Source: an uncultured Clostridia bacterium
GTDB lineage: Bacteria; Bacillota; Clostridia; Christensenellales; Borkfalkiaceae
Length of the DNA: 64,000 nucleotides
NCBI GenBank assembly: GCA_947572415.1
Contig: CANPBT010000003.1
Coordinates: 1-64,000 of the forward strand
Direction of reading: 5' to 3'
Part shown: one piece after another, positions 19,101 through 27,487 of the stretch
How the letters are laid out: each line of letters opens with the position of its first letter
Numbering within the stretch: the first letter of the stretch is position 1
Program-made: the position numbers and the translations under genes
Notes under the pieces: model-generated
The model's input: only the letters and a program-made list of their open reading frames with translations
The model's database searches: none
Told to the model about the DNA's origin: nothing

Positions 19101-22100
19101 TTGGCGCTGCCGACGTCCGTAATGCTTGCAACGCGCGTATCGGGGACGACTATCACTTTGTGCCCGTCGACAAGCCTGTCGGCCGTTAAGCCGTCAACCT
19201 TATCCCCGTAAAGCGTATCTCCGTCATACACCTTTTCCGCGCTGCCCGTGGTTATAATAATTTTGCGGGGAGTGCGGTTGATTTTGCCCCACACATACTC
19301 GATAGCGTAGTTGCCCGTAACGTCCTTTTCGCCGTCCTTAACAAGGTAATAGACGGTGTTGTCCTTAGCCTCTTCGAGCACTTCGGTTACCCACGCAAAT
19401 TCGTCTTTCCTGCTTTCGTCTGCGGCAAGGGTATGCCCGCCGACAAGGTTATCGCCCGTTACTCCTCCCGTATAGGTAAGCGGGGTGCCGTCGTACTCCC
19501 TATCGAGGCTCGTGCCCGTGGTAATTACAAGCGGGCGCGCGGTGACCTCCAACTTGCCGTAACTGTATGTAATATCGTAGTTTTCGGTGGTTTTAAAATC
19601 GCCGTCGTAAACGTCGTAGGTTATACCGTTGCTTGTACTGCCCGCGTTTGTGAGCTGCGGGTCGTTTGTCGCCGTAAATTTGTTTTGTACAAACCCGATA
19701 AACTCGGTATCGCCGAAATCAAGCCCTTTAAGGGGCGTACCGTCGTATACCTTTGTATGCGTCTTTGTGATTATGCTAACCGCCTTTTTGGTTATCTGCA
19801 ATTTCCCCTCGATAACCGTTACAGCGTAGTTTGCGTTTATGCGCTCGTTGAGCTCTTCGTCCTCGCTATCCTTGGGGCGTACCTTGAAGTAAAGCGTGTT
19901 TTTAACTACGCCGTTTTCGCCGTCGAACGCGTTGAGCGCGAAAGCGAATTCCGCCTGCCTCGAATAGTCGAGCACCGCTTCGTGGTTTAACACAAGCCTG
20001 TCGGCTTTAAACCCGTCGAGCTTTTGCAACGGCGTTCCGTCGTATACCTTTTCGTCGGAAGCCGTCGTAATTTTCAGCGCGCGCGGAGTTACGCTTATTT
20101 TGCCCCAAAGCGGGTGATTCGGCTCATTATAAACATTTTCCCATGCATTGAAATTCTCGTAATTATAGCTGATATCCTTACCGTCTTTATCCAGAACCTT
20201 GAAAAACATTCTGTTGGCTACTTTGCCTTCAATAACGTCGGTTACGGAATCTATCGGCTTTGTTTCGTCTACGACAATCTGATGGAAGAACGGCTCGTCT
20301 GAAAGCACACCATTTCCCCCCTTTTTATATCCGTCGGTTTTTGTAAAAGGAGTGCCGTCGTATTCGCGCGAACCGCTTGCCGTCTGCACAAAATACATTC
20401 GCGGTTTTATACTTATTTTTCCGTAATTATAAGTTATTGAGTAATTGCCGCTTATGTCCTTGCCGTCCGCGTCGTGCACTAAATAGTGTACTTCGTTTTC
20501 GATTTCGCCTTCTATAACCTCGGTTACGGAAGCTATAAACTTGCTTTCGTCAGCAACGAGTTTGTGTCCGAATTCCTTTTTGAGCAGTCTGTCGGCTTCC
20601 CAGCCGGCCGTCATCGATTGAGCGTACCCGTTATAAGTCAAAACGACAGTTTTTGTAGTTACGGTTATCGCGCGGGCGTAAACGCTTAAATTGCCGCAGA
20701 TATACTTAATATCGTAGTTGCCGCTTATGTCATCGCCGTCGGCATTTTTAACTATATACGCAACCCTGTTTTCAACCTCGCCGACGTCGGTTATCGTCTT
20801 ATAATTTTCGCCGTCGACTGCGAGCGCGTGCCCCGAATCCTCTAAAAGATTTTCAACTTTTACGTACTCCGTGTTAGAGTGAATTTTTCCGTCGTACTCC
20901 CACTCGCCGTCGTCCGTCGTCACCGTGATTTCGCGCGGGGTCACCGTAAGCTTGCCGCAAACATACTCAATCGTATAATTACCGTTTACTATATGCTCCG
21001 CGTCGTCGGGGTCGATTACGCGGCACACGAATTTGTTGTCAACCGTATCTGCGTCGGTGATTTCCGTATATTTGTCCACAACGACGGTATGATTTAACAC
21101 CAGACGGGTTACGTCCTTTACCGTATTGTTGAAATGCAGCTTTCCATCGTAAACCCATTTGTCGGTTGCGGTGGTCACCGTGATTGTACGAGGAGTCACC
21201 GTAAGCTTACCGTTTATGTATGTAATTTCGTAATTCTCGTTCGCCCGTCCGTCGGTTTCGGATACTATTTTGCAGTCGAGTTGATTTTCAGTATTTCCGA
21301 CGTCGGTAATCTCGGCATGCGTAAGAACGAAAATTTTATGGCCTGGCATAAGCGGCGGCTCGCCGTCCTCGCGGGAAGGGGTCGCACCCTCGTTAAAGTG
21401 CGCTTTGCCGTCGTACTCGTACGAGCTTGTCGCCGTTGTCACCGTGATTGCACGCGGGGTAACGCTTATATTACCGTATATATATGTGACGGAATAATTA
21501 TAGCTTATATCCTCTTCGCCCGCATATATCGCGTACTCAACGGTATTTTCGACTTCGCCGTCGTAAACGTTCGTAACCGTCGCGTATCCGTCGCGCGCTT
21601 TAAGATAATGCCCCAAATCTTCCAAAAGCCTTTCGACTTTTTCGTAATTCGTGTTAAAATGCGCTTCGCCGTCATACTCGTCCGAGCTTGTCGCCGTTGT
21701 CACCGTGATTGCACGCGGAGTCACGCTTATTTTGCCGTAGATATAAGTTACGGAGTAATTGTAGCTTATATCCTCTTCTCCCGCATATATTGCGTACTCA
21801 ACAGCATTTTCGACTTCGCCCTCGTTTACGTCCGTAACCGTCGCGTATCCGTCAGCCGCGACAAGGTAATGACCGAACTCCTCCAAAAGCCTTTCGACTT
21901 TTGCGTAATTCGTGTTAAAATGCGCTTCGCCGTCATACTCGTCCGAGCTTGTCGCCGTTGTCACCGTGATTGCACGCGGGGTAACGCTTATACTACCGTA
22001 AATATATGTGACGGAATAATTATAGCTTATATCCTCTTCGCCCGCATATATGCCGTACTCAACCCTGTTTTCGACCTCGCCCTCGTTTACGTCCGTAACC

Positions 22101-23116
22101 GTCGCGTATCCGTCGCGCGCTTTAAGATAATGCCCCAAATCCTCCAAAAGCCTTTCGACTTTTGCGTAATTCGTGTTAAAATGCGCTTCGCCGTCATACT
22201 CGTCCGAGCTTGTCGCCGTTGTCACCGTGATTGCACGCGGAGTAACGCTTATTTTTCCGTATATGTAAGTTACGGAGTAATTATAGCTTATATCCTCTTC
22301 GCCCGAATATATTGCGTACTCAACAGCATTTTCAACTTCGCCCTCGTTTACGTCCGTAACCGTTGAATACCCGTCGCACGCGACAAGGTAATGCCCGAGC
22401 TCTTTCAAAAGCCTTTGGGCGTCCGCAACCGAAGTATCAAAGTATGCTTCGCCGTCGTACTCGTCCGAGCTCGTCGCCGTTGTTACCGCTATTTCGCGCG
22501 GGGTTATCGTAAGCGTGCCGTAGCTGTAAGTTACAGTATAATTATCCGTAACGGGATTGCCCGCGCCGTCCTTTATAATGTAGTAAACTACGTTTTCGGC
22601 TACGTCCTTTACCTCGGTTACCGAGGCGAATTCATGCGCGCGCTCTTCGTCGACTGCGAGCGTATGTCCCGAAACAAGGTTAACCGCCTCCGCACCGTCG
22701 GTGCAGACAAACGGCGTTCCGTCGTATTCGCGGCTTGCCGTTGCCGTCCGAATAACGACCGCGAGGGGAGTAATTTTAAGCGTGCCCGAAAAATTATAGC
22801 TTATTTCGTAATTTCCCGTGGTTTCCCTGTCGCCCGAAAAAATCGCGTACGTCGTTCTGTTTTCCGATACCCCGACGTCGGTCAATTCCGAAACGGCGGC
22901 GGCAACGCCGCGCTCGCCGTCCACTATTCCCTCGAACAACAGTCCGTTTAAAGCGTCCGAGCCGTACAGCGGGGTTCCGTCGTATACCTTTTCCGCGCTG
23001 CCCGTGCTTACGGTAAGCGGGCGGGGAGTTATTTCAAGCGTGCCGAAAACGCTGTTTATAAAGTAGCTTGCCGTCACGTCCTCGCCCGCCCCGTTGAGTA
23101 TAATAAACGTGAGCAC
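16184..23116 (-). CDS. Giant MBG-type repeat protein, C-terminal part after a frameshift
   Basis: This 2,310-codon frame is the main part of a ~2,765-residue surface protein whose N-terminus is in the frame at 23190-24482. It begins in the middle of a repeat, so the ATG here is probably not the real start; the frame is open upstream to about 23470. It consists of some 25 beta repeats of 75-95 residues. Each has a motif like ITPRxITVTTxTxxxxYDG, a GH or DGH turn, TDVxxxxN, and a closing NYxIxYxYGxLxVTPR. This matches the MBG-type domains of Gram-positive surface proteins. No LPXTG sorting signal is present at the C-terminus (ends YYKILQENL). Four units at 21400-22443 are nearly identical. Confidence 0.8.
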   Translation of the reverse strand: MLTFIILNGAGEDVTASYFINSVFGTLEITPRPLTVSTGSAEKVYDGTPLYGSDALNGLLFEGIVDGERGVAAAVSELTDVGVSENRTTYAIFSGDRETTGNYEISYNFSGTLKITPLAVVIRTATASREYDGTPFVCTDGAEAVNLVSGHTLAVDEERAHEFASVTEVKDVAENVVYYIIKDGAGNPVTDNYTVTYSYGTLTITPREIAVTTATSSDEYDGEAYFDTSVADAQRLLKELGHYLVACDGYSTVTDVNEGEVENAVEYAIYSGEEDISYNYSVTYIYGKISVTPRAITVTTATSSDEYDGEAHFNTNYAKVERLLEDLGHYLKARDGYATVTDVNEGEVENRVEYGIYAGEEDISYNYSVTYIYGSISVTPRAITVTTATSSDEYDGEAHFNTNYAKVERLLEEFGHYLVAADGYATVTDVNEGEVENAVEYAIYAGEEDISYNYSVTYIYGKISVTPRAITVTTATSSDEYDGEAHFNTNYEKVERLLEDLGHYLKARDGYATVTNVYDGEVENTVEYAIYAGEEDISYNYSVTYIYGNISVTPRAITVTTATSSYEYDGKAHFNEGATPSREDGEPPLMPGHKIFVLTHAEITDVGNTENQLDCKIVSETDGRANENYEITYINGKLTVTPRTITVTTATDKWVYDGKLHFNNTVKDVTRLVLNHTVVVDKYTEITDADTVDNKFVCRVIDPDDAEHIVNGNYTIEYVCGKLTVTPREITVTTDDGEWEYDGKIHSNTEYVKVENLLEDSGHALAVDGENYKTITDVGEVENRVAYIVKNADGDDISGNYDIKYICGNLSVYARAITVTTKTVVLTYNGYAQSMTAGWEADRLLKKEFGHKLVADESKFIASVTEVIEGEIENEVHYLVHDADGKDISGNYSITYNYGKISIKPRMYFVQTASGSREYDGTPFTKTDGYKKGGNGVLSDEPFFHQIVVDETKPIDSVTDVIEGKVANRMFFKVLDKDGKDISYNYENFNAWENVYNEPNHPLWGKISVTPRALKITTASDEKVYDGTPLQKLDGFKADRLVLNHEAVLDYSRQAEFAFALNAFDGENGVVKNTLYFKVRPKDSEDEELNERINANYAVTVIEGKLQITKKAVSIITKTHTKVYDGTPLKGLDFGDTEFIGFVQNKFTATNDPQLTNAGSTSNGITYDVYDGDFKTTENYDITYSYGKLEVTARPLVITTGTSLDREYDGTPLTYTGGVTGDNLVGGHTLAADESRKDEFAWVTEVLEEAKDNTVYYLVKDGEKDVTGNYAIEYVWGKINRTPRKIIITTGSAEKVYDGDTLYGDKVDGLTADRLVDGHKVIVVPDTRVASITDVGSAKNVLECTVARGDGTDASHNYEITGYNYGDLKITPRPITITTATAERVYDGKPLTKPVAEANDLVKEHTLKAVTVEVSITDVGDIENHYLFEVYDGERNVTGNYKIDYNYGRLKITPRIINVELNPTPDTVYGTPYAPYEVGLDKYANPDTIGLADGEKLEIASVAYHASGGRVEPKDAGVYEVVCDGLKIVGGRGKITNYEVTQTESYFEIKKLEITVALSVQAGREYNGEYYGFPSNSFTCSGTAYGETLTVGVDYYNGAGAEVTAPLDADTYSIKINSDKCRIDGNIPVTKNYLVIDGGGVDYTISPRQITVTTGGFKNEYNGKPQSLDKAEPEHVTSHGAESALIGGHTLRPARLPDITYVGKIKNEFVCTVWDGEKDVTDNYEITKYTYGTLEIIKRPIIVTVEDKIEEYTGAAVPDGKMSYVSVYGGGASGFINGDDKGAAVYAYRMGGVAVSPIERGIYSVEVSFNSNLVAENYDITFVAGKLEIVSRRVTVTAVARDFEYDGKPLDIALLSFNHVHTTDTDEEGFLNGDENLYTPKYTLTDASGNEYDFGEIIYAGEYTVSVELSSDVLSDGDYTIERYISCTLTVEKRKIYAEATLAKTRIDYTKKLPGASLFGFRDYHGDETGFVNGDGARAAAQYGFECGGNPALPINAGEYAVYVAGFTSADGFIESNYELIVNRELDKKLTVSPLTVVIAPVGKSELFCGQEIRVDSANVLYGGFIGGDVLGNIVCSDHLTPDKPLVLATITGFTVTDAESGEDVRGNYNVIYGYDKDNELLSGFKPTAFQAKLRYEKRSVTVRQAVPEEYRFFKYAGEAITFEADDTMLEVVADGDGLLDGFTVRAVGVKPMQKPGEYKNRIIAQVFDESGNNYVWAYSVTFTDDSPVITVEGITLSYTLGTDISSLPDGYVLNADEYFFSGELLKGDMFELKVENGQIIATVFTEITVGGEVKRRDRSAYYKILQENL
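21400..22443 (-). repeat. Tandem 261-bp repeats coding for MBG units
   Basis: Four consecutive units of exactly 261 bp (87 codons) start at 21400, 21661, 21922 and 22183. A fifth, more diverged boundary lies at 22444. They are highly similar at the DNA level, unlike the other MBG repeats of the gene, so they expanded recently. The unit encodes EYDGEAHFNTN, VERLLEDLGHYL, GYATVTDVNEGEVEN and EEDISYNYSVTYIYG. Confidence 0.9.
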
Positions 23117-23189
23117 GTTCGGCGCCTTGCCTGCGTTTAAGGTATCCGCAGCGTATACGAGCTTTTCGCCGTCATCCTCGGCAAGTCCG

Positions 23190-24482
23190 TCAAATACGTA
23201 CCCGTCGTTTTTTACAAGCGCTTGCCCGTCGTAAACCTTTTCCGCGGAAGCCGTAGTAAGCGTTACCTTCTTCGGGACGACGGTAAGCGTGCCGTACTCG
23301 TAAGATATATCGTAGTTTTCGGTAACGTCGGCTTCGCCGTCGGTTACGCGGAATATGTATTCGTTTAATATGCTGCCAGCTTGGGTTATGGCGACCTCGC
23401 CCGAAACGGGCGAAGCGGTATGCCCTTCGACGAGCCCCTCGGCACCGAAGCCCGCGTAAACGAACGGCTTCGTTATACTCGCGCGAGGCTGCGTCGGTTT
23501 TGATTTTCAACGGTCTGCGCCCGATAACGAGCGAGGACTCTTCCGTCTTTATGCCGTAGCGCTCGGTTACGTCGGTATCGCCCTTGAATATGCCGACTGA
23601 CTTCACCCTGACTTTATAGCTGCCCGCAAGCACGGGGGCGCCGTCGATTACTTCGTTATCCGAAGTAAGGATTTCTGTTTCCATGCTTATTCTGTCGCCC
23701 TCGCCGAGCATAGCAAGGGTGCTTTGAGCGACTGCCGCAACGTAGCCGACGGGCGCGCCGCCGTAAACGAACTCCGCGCCGACCGGGGTTACCGTAATTT
23801 CGCGCTCGACAAGCTTAATCTGTTTTTCCGGCGTGACAATATCGTAGCAATACGTTACGTCGTCGCCCTCCGAACCGATTATCTTTACGCTGTCCGCGTT
23901 TGCGCACACGCTTGTGATATCCGCTTCGAAGCCCGAAAAATCGTATTTAAGTCCGCTTACGATAAGCTTATCGCCGCCGACGAGGTCAAAGACGTATTCG
24001 TCCGGGTCGGCGCCGTACACGACGGCTTCGTCCAGGATTAAAAACTCGACGGTTTTCGGCTTGATTTCAAACTCGACGGGCGAGCCGTAACCCGTAATGC
24101 CGAAAGCCTTATCCGTAACAGTGCGGATATAGTAAACGCCCGCTTTATCGGGTTTTACCTCCGACCAGACAAGCCCGTCGCCGCCGGCAACGGCTGATTT
24201 TGCCGCGGACTTTGTATCGCCGCGCGGCGATTTATAGGCGTACTCGAACCTGACGTCGCTTAAAAGCGCTTTACCGCCCTCGGGCTCGTATAAATCGCCG
24301 TAAATTATCTGCGCGGGCAAAGTCGCCCCGTCGATCACAATGCCCTTTATTACGAGCAATGCGGTAACGGCGGCGAGGATAAGACAAATTACCGAAATTA
24401 TGAGTATGCGGAACTTTACGATAAAGTTCTTTACCGCGGCAATTTTGCGTATTCTGTTTTTATAAATATCGTATGATACCAT
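23190..24482 (-). CDS. Giant MBG-type repeat protein, N-terminal part before a frameshift
   Basis: The first ~335 residues are genuine: a signal anchor (FRILIISVICLILAAVTALLVI, with some 23 mostly basic residues before it) and beta-rich extracellular sequence that ends in the first MBG motif, IKTDAASREYN. After that the frame turns into arginine-rich nonsense (RCRGARRRAYRFARF). In the neighbouring frame the sequence continues at once as KPFVYAGFGAEGLVEGHTAS and onward into the 16184-23116 frame. The shift lies at about 23470/23471. The whole interval 16184-24482 is 8,299 bp, one more than a multiple of three. It follows the other MBG gene by 23 bp. Confidence 0.8.
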   Translation of the reverse strand: MVSYDIYKNRIRKIAAVKNFIVKFRILIISVICLILAAVTALLVIKGIVIDGATLPAQIIYGDLYEPEGGKALLSDVRFEYAYKSPRGDTKSAAKSAVAGGDGLVWSEVKPDKAGVYYIRTVTDKAFGITGYGSPVEFEIKPKTVEFLILDEAVVYGADPDEYVFDLVGGDKLIVSGLKYDFSGFEADITSVCANADSVKIIGSEGDDVTYCYDIVTPEKQIKLVEREITVTPVGAEFVYGGAPVGYVAAVAQSTLAMLGEGDRISMETEILTSDNEVIDGAPVLAGSYKVRVKSVGIFKGDTDVTERYGIKTEESSLVIGRRPLKIKTDAASREYNEAVRLRGLRCRGARRRAYRFARFGRGRHNPSWQHIKRIHIPRNRRRSRRYRKLRYILRVRHAYRRPEEGNAYYGFRGKGLRRASACKKRRVRI

Positions 24483-24505
24483 AAAAAACTCTCTGCCCTT
24501 TAATA

Positions 24506-27439
24506 TTAAACCTTAATAACTTTCAATATTATGTAATCGTCGTCGCCGAAGTCGTAACAGTCCGTTACGTCCGCGCCCGCCGAATTTTTAATGACGATAG
24601 CTGTCGTACCGATTGTCATTGTGCAATCCGTTTTGTCGTAACTGCAAACGTACTGCCCGTCGTAATAGTCGCCCGAAGCGAGCGAGCCCGCCTGTACGGG
24701 GTTTACAGCCATTACGATTTCTTCTATTTCGTCGTCTGTCATATCTTTGCCGACGACAAGATTATCGAGCTTTAAAACGACCCTCTTTTTGTTAATCGTA
24801 ACTATTACGGTAGCTATATTTACCGTAAAGTTTTCGGAAGATACAGGCTCTCCGTTCAACGCAAACCGAGGGTTGCGGATATTGAGGTTGCCGTTTTGCG
24901 CCACCCTTACTATTTCGTCATACTCCGCGGCGGTCACGCGCAAACCCGTAAAGCCCGTGTTTATTTTATCGAACTCGGGCACAAACGGCGCTCCGTCGTA
25001 TACCTTGGTCGTTTTGCCGCCGTAGGTCAGCGAAACAGTTCTTTTGTTTATAGTGAAAGCCCCGCCCGTAACGGATATTTCATAGTTCGCCCCGTCGCCG
25101 CCCGCCACGGCAAAGCTTGCCGTAACGCGGTACGTCCCGCAGTCCTTTATACCTATAATATTGCTGTCGGTAAGGGTCAGCGCCGCTTCCGCGCAGGTAA
25201 ATTTTATGTCCGCCGCGGTTATGCCCTTTCCGTCGTATTCCTTTTCGCCGTCTGAAATGCGCACGGCGATTTTTTTCTTTTCCACAACGAGCAACCCTGA
25301 GGTAACCGTAACTTTGTAATTTTGCGTTTCGCCGTCGTATACGGGCTTCAGTACGTAAGTGCCCGCGTCGCATCCGTTAAAGTTGTCGAACGCGAATTTA
25401 TCAACAGTCACGTCGCCCTCGCAGCCCGATATGAGCCCTCTCAGCTCCTCGTCGCTTACCTGTTCGCCGTAAACCTTTACAAGCCCGTTTACGGTTACGT
25501 TTACCGTTTTCGCGTGGACCGTCAGCGTACCGAAATTCTCCGTCACGGTATAATTGCCCGAGCATATCCCGCCCTCTGCGTTTAAAATTTCATACGAGGG
25601 CTTGTTTTCGATACTGTCCGCGTCGGTCAGCTCGATAACCGAAGTCTGCGAAATATAGTCGCCCGCGGCAAGCCCTGCGGCAATTATGCCGCCGCCCGAA
25701 AGGGCCGCGCCGTCGTAGACCTTTTCCGCGTCGGCCGTGCTTACGGTAAGCTGCCGCGCCGTAATTTTTACGTCCGTAAAAGCGGAAGAATATCCCAAAG
25801 AATAGTTGCCCGTAACGTCCGCGCCGAACGCGTCGCGCACGGTCGCGGAGGTAATTAAGCACCTTACGGGGGCCTCGGCGACGTCGATTACTTCCGTGCA
25901 TACGACCGAGCTTATTTTATGCCCGTCGAGCAACCCCGTAGCCGACACATCCCCGTCGCGGAACGAAAACGGCTTTCCGTCGTACGTTTTGCCGTAAGCC
26001 CCGCCCCCGGCGACGTTAACCTCCGCCCTGCGCGGGGTTACGGTTATTTTACCCGCGACCACGTTTATTATAAAGCAATCGGTAAAATCGTTGCCATCTT
26101 CGTCCGACACGCCGTAATCTGTTATAGTATACGTAGACGAGCCGACCTCGCCGAATGAATTTACGCTTTGAGCTATATCCGAAGCAAAGGTCATGCCTAC
26201 GGAAAGCTCGGGCTCGAATTTAAAGAGCGATTTAAATTCGTCAATGCTTTCCCCGTACGTTTTCGCAACGGAAGCAAGTCTTACGGTAAGGTTTGCGGGG
26301 GTTACGCGTATAGTGCCCGAAACCAAGGTCACGTTATAGTTGCCGTTGCCGCCCGATATCGCGTAATCGGTTATTACGTTGTCAACCTCGCCTACGCGCT
26401 TAATCTGCCCGCCGTAAGTAACCGTTACGCTTTCGCCGCTTACAAGCCCGACCGCGGAGTAAGGCGCACTGTCTTCGGCAAACGAGTGTATCGCGCCGTC
26501 AAAATTTACCGTACGGCTCTTCGCCGTTAGCACGAGGTCGCGCGGGGTTACGCGCAATGTCGCGTATTCCTCGCTGTTTATGGCATAGTTGCGGGTAACG
26601 TCTTTTCCGTTCGCGTCGAATACGGTTACCTCGGCAACAACTTTCACCTCGCCGACGAACGTCTGCGCGGCATATTCGCCGTCCACCGGCACGAAATCAA
26701 CCTTGGCATAGTGCCCGTCGACGAGCGAGCCCGAAGTGATTTCATACCTGTCGCACACGAGCGGCTTGCCGTCGTAAACCTTTTCGCCGCCGATTGGCCG
26801 CACCGCAAGAGGACGGGCGACGACTTTAACCTCGCCCATAGAGAACAGTATATCGTAATTTTCCGACACGTTGCGCCCCGCGCCGTCGTAAATTGCGGGT
26901 GCCGCCGCCTGACCGGAAAGCACTTCGCCCGCGTTTATCAGCCCAGAACCGGGTAGGGCAAGCGCGGGGCGGTGCCCATCGGCAAGCGTGCCGGCAACCA
27001 CTGTATAGTCGTCGAACACATATTTTTCGCCGCTGTACACGGCTTCGCCCGCGTTGAGATAAATAAGCACGGGGCTCTTTTCTACTTTCAGTTTTCCGCC
27101 ATTAACTTTGACGGCGTATTCTTCGGTTACGTCGTAGCCGTTTTCGTCGACAACCTTAACGTTCATTCCGCCGACGCTTTCGCCGACGAACGTCTGCGAG
27201 CCGGTAAAGTCGGCGATAATACTGTGCCCTTTGAAAAGCTCGCCGCCCATTGCGTAAGCCGTGGGGGTCTGCGGCTCGCCGTCGAAAGTTTTCGTTTCGT
27301 CCTTTACGGTGAATATAAGCGGCGCGGGCTCGGCTTTGATTGCCCCGGATAAAGAGAGCGCAAGCAAAGTGGCAAGCGACGCCGCAATACACGCCGCAAG
27401 CAAACCGAGTATTAATATCGCAGTTTTGAATTTTGCCAT
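24506..27439 (-). CDS. Membrane-anchored MBG-type repeat surface protein
   Basis: A 977-residue protein with an N-terminal signal anchor (~5-32) followed by about eleven MBG-type beta repeats, from FTVKDETKTFDGEPQ to the C-terminus. Repeat hallmarks include KVYDGKPLV, KTYDGKPFSF, LVDGHYAKVDF, DVTENYAVKVNGGKLKV and YG-type units (AKTYGESIDEFKSLF, KVYGEQVSDEEL). No C-terminal sorting signal is seen, so it is likely held by the anchor. MBG repeats occur in adhesins and stalks; the ligand is unknown. GGGAGAGAG precedes the ATG. It is a paralogue of the giant protein encoded just downstream. Confidence 0.85.
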   Translation of the reverse strand: MAKFKTAILILGLLAACIAASLATLLALSLSGAIKAEPAPLIFTVKDETKTFDGEPQTPTAYAMGGELFKGHSIIADFTGSQTFVGESVGGMNVKVVDENGYDVTEEYAVKVNGGKLKVEKSPVLIYLNAGEAVYSGEKYVFDDYTVVAGTLADGHRPALALPGSGLINAGEVLSGQAAAPAIYDGAGRNVSENYDILFSMGEVKVVARPLAVRPIGGEKVYDGKPLVCDRYEITSGSLVDGHYAKVDFVPVDGEYAAQTFVGEVKVVAEVTVFDANGKDVTRNYAINSEEYATLRVTPRDLVLTAKSRTVNFDGAIHSFAEDSAPYSAVGLVSGESVTVTYGGQIKRVGEVDNVITDYAISGGNGNYNVTLVSGTIRVTPANLTVRLASVAKTYGESIDEFKSLFKFEPELSVGMTFASDIAQSVNSFGEVGSSTYTITDYGVSDEDGNDFTDCFIINVVAGKITVTPRRAEVNVAGGGAYGKTYDGKPFSFRDGDVSATGLLDGHKISSVVCTEVIDVAEAPVRCLITSATVRDAFGADVTGNYSLGYSSAFTDVKITARQLTVSTADAEKVYDGAALSGGGIIAAGLAAGDYISQTSVIELTDADSIENKPSYEILNAEGGICSGNYTVTENFGTLTVHAKTVNVTVNGLVKVYGEQVSDEELRGLISGCEGDVTVDKFAFDNFNGCDAGTYVLKPVYDGETQNYKVTVTSGLLVVEKKKIAVRISDGEKEYDGKGITAADIKFTCAEAALTLTDSNIIGIKDCGTYRVTASFAVAGGDGANYEISVTGGAFTINKRTVSLTYGGKTTKVYDGAPFVPEFDKINTGFTGLRVTAAEYDEIVRVAQNGNLNIRNPRFALNGEPVSSENFTVNIATVIVTINKKRVVLKLDNLVVGKDMTDDEIEEIVMAVNPVQAGSLASGDYYDGQYVCSYDKTDCTMTIGTTAIVIKNSAGADVTDCYDFGDDDYIILKVIKV

Positions 27440-27487
27440 TTCTCTCTCCCATGCCTTAATCTGAAATTATCGGGTTTTAAAAAGATT

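Noticed and set aside
21400-22443. Regularly spaced repeats as a CRISPR array
   Set aside because: The repeat unit is the full 261 bp and is coding; there are no short repeats with unique spacers and no cas genes.
16184-27439. Many long open frames on the plus strand opposite the MBG genes
   Set aside because: They mirror the repeat coding on the minus strand, lack ribosome binding sites, and their composition is a by-product of repeat bias.
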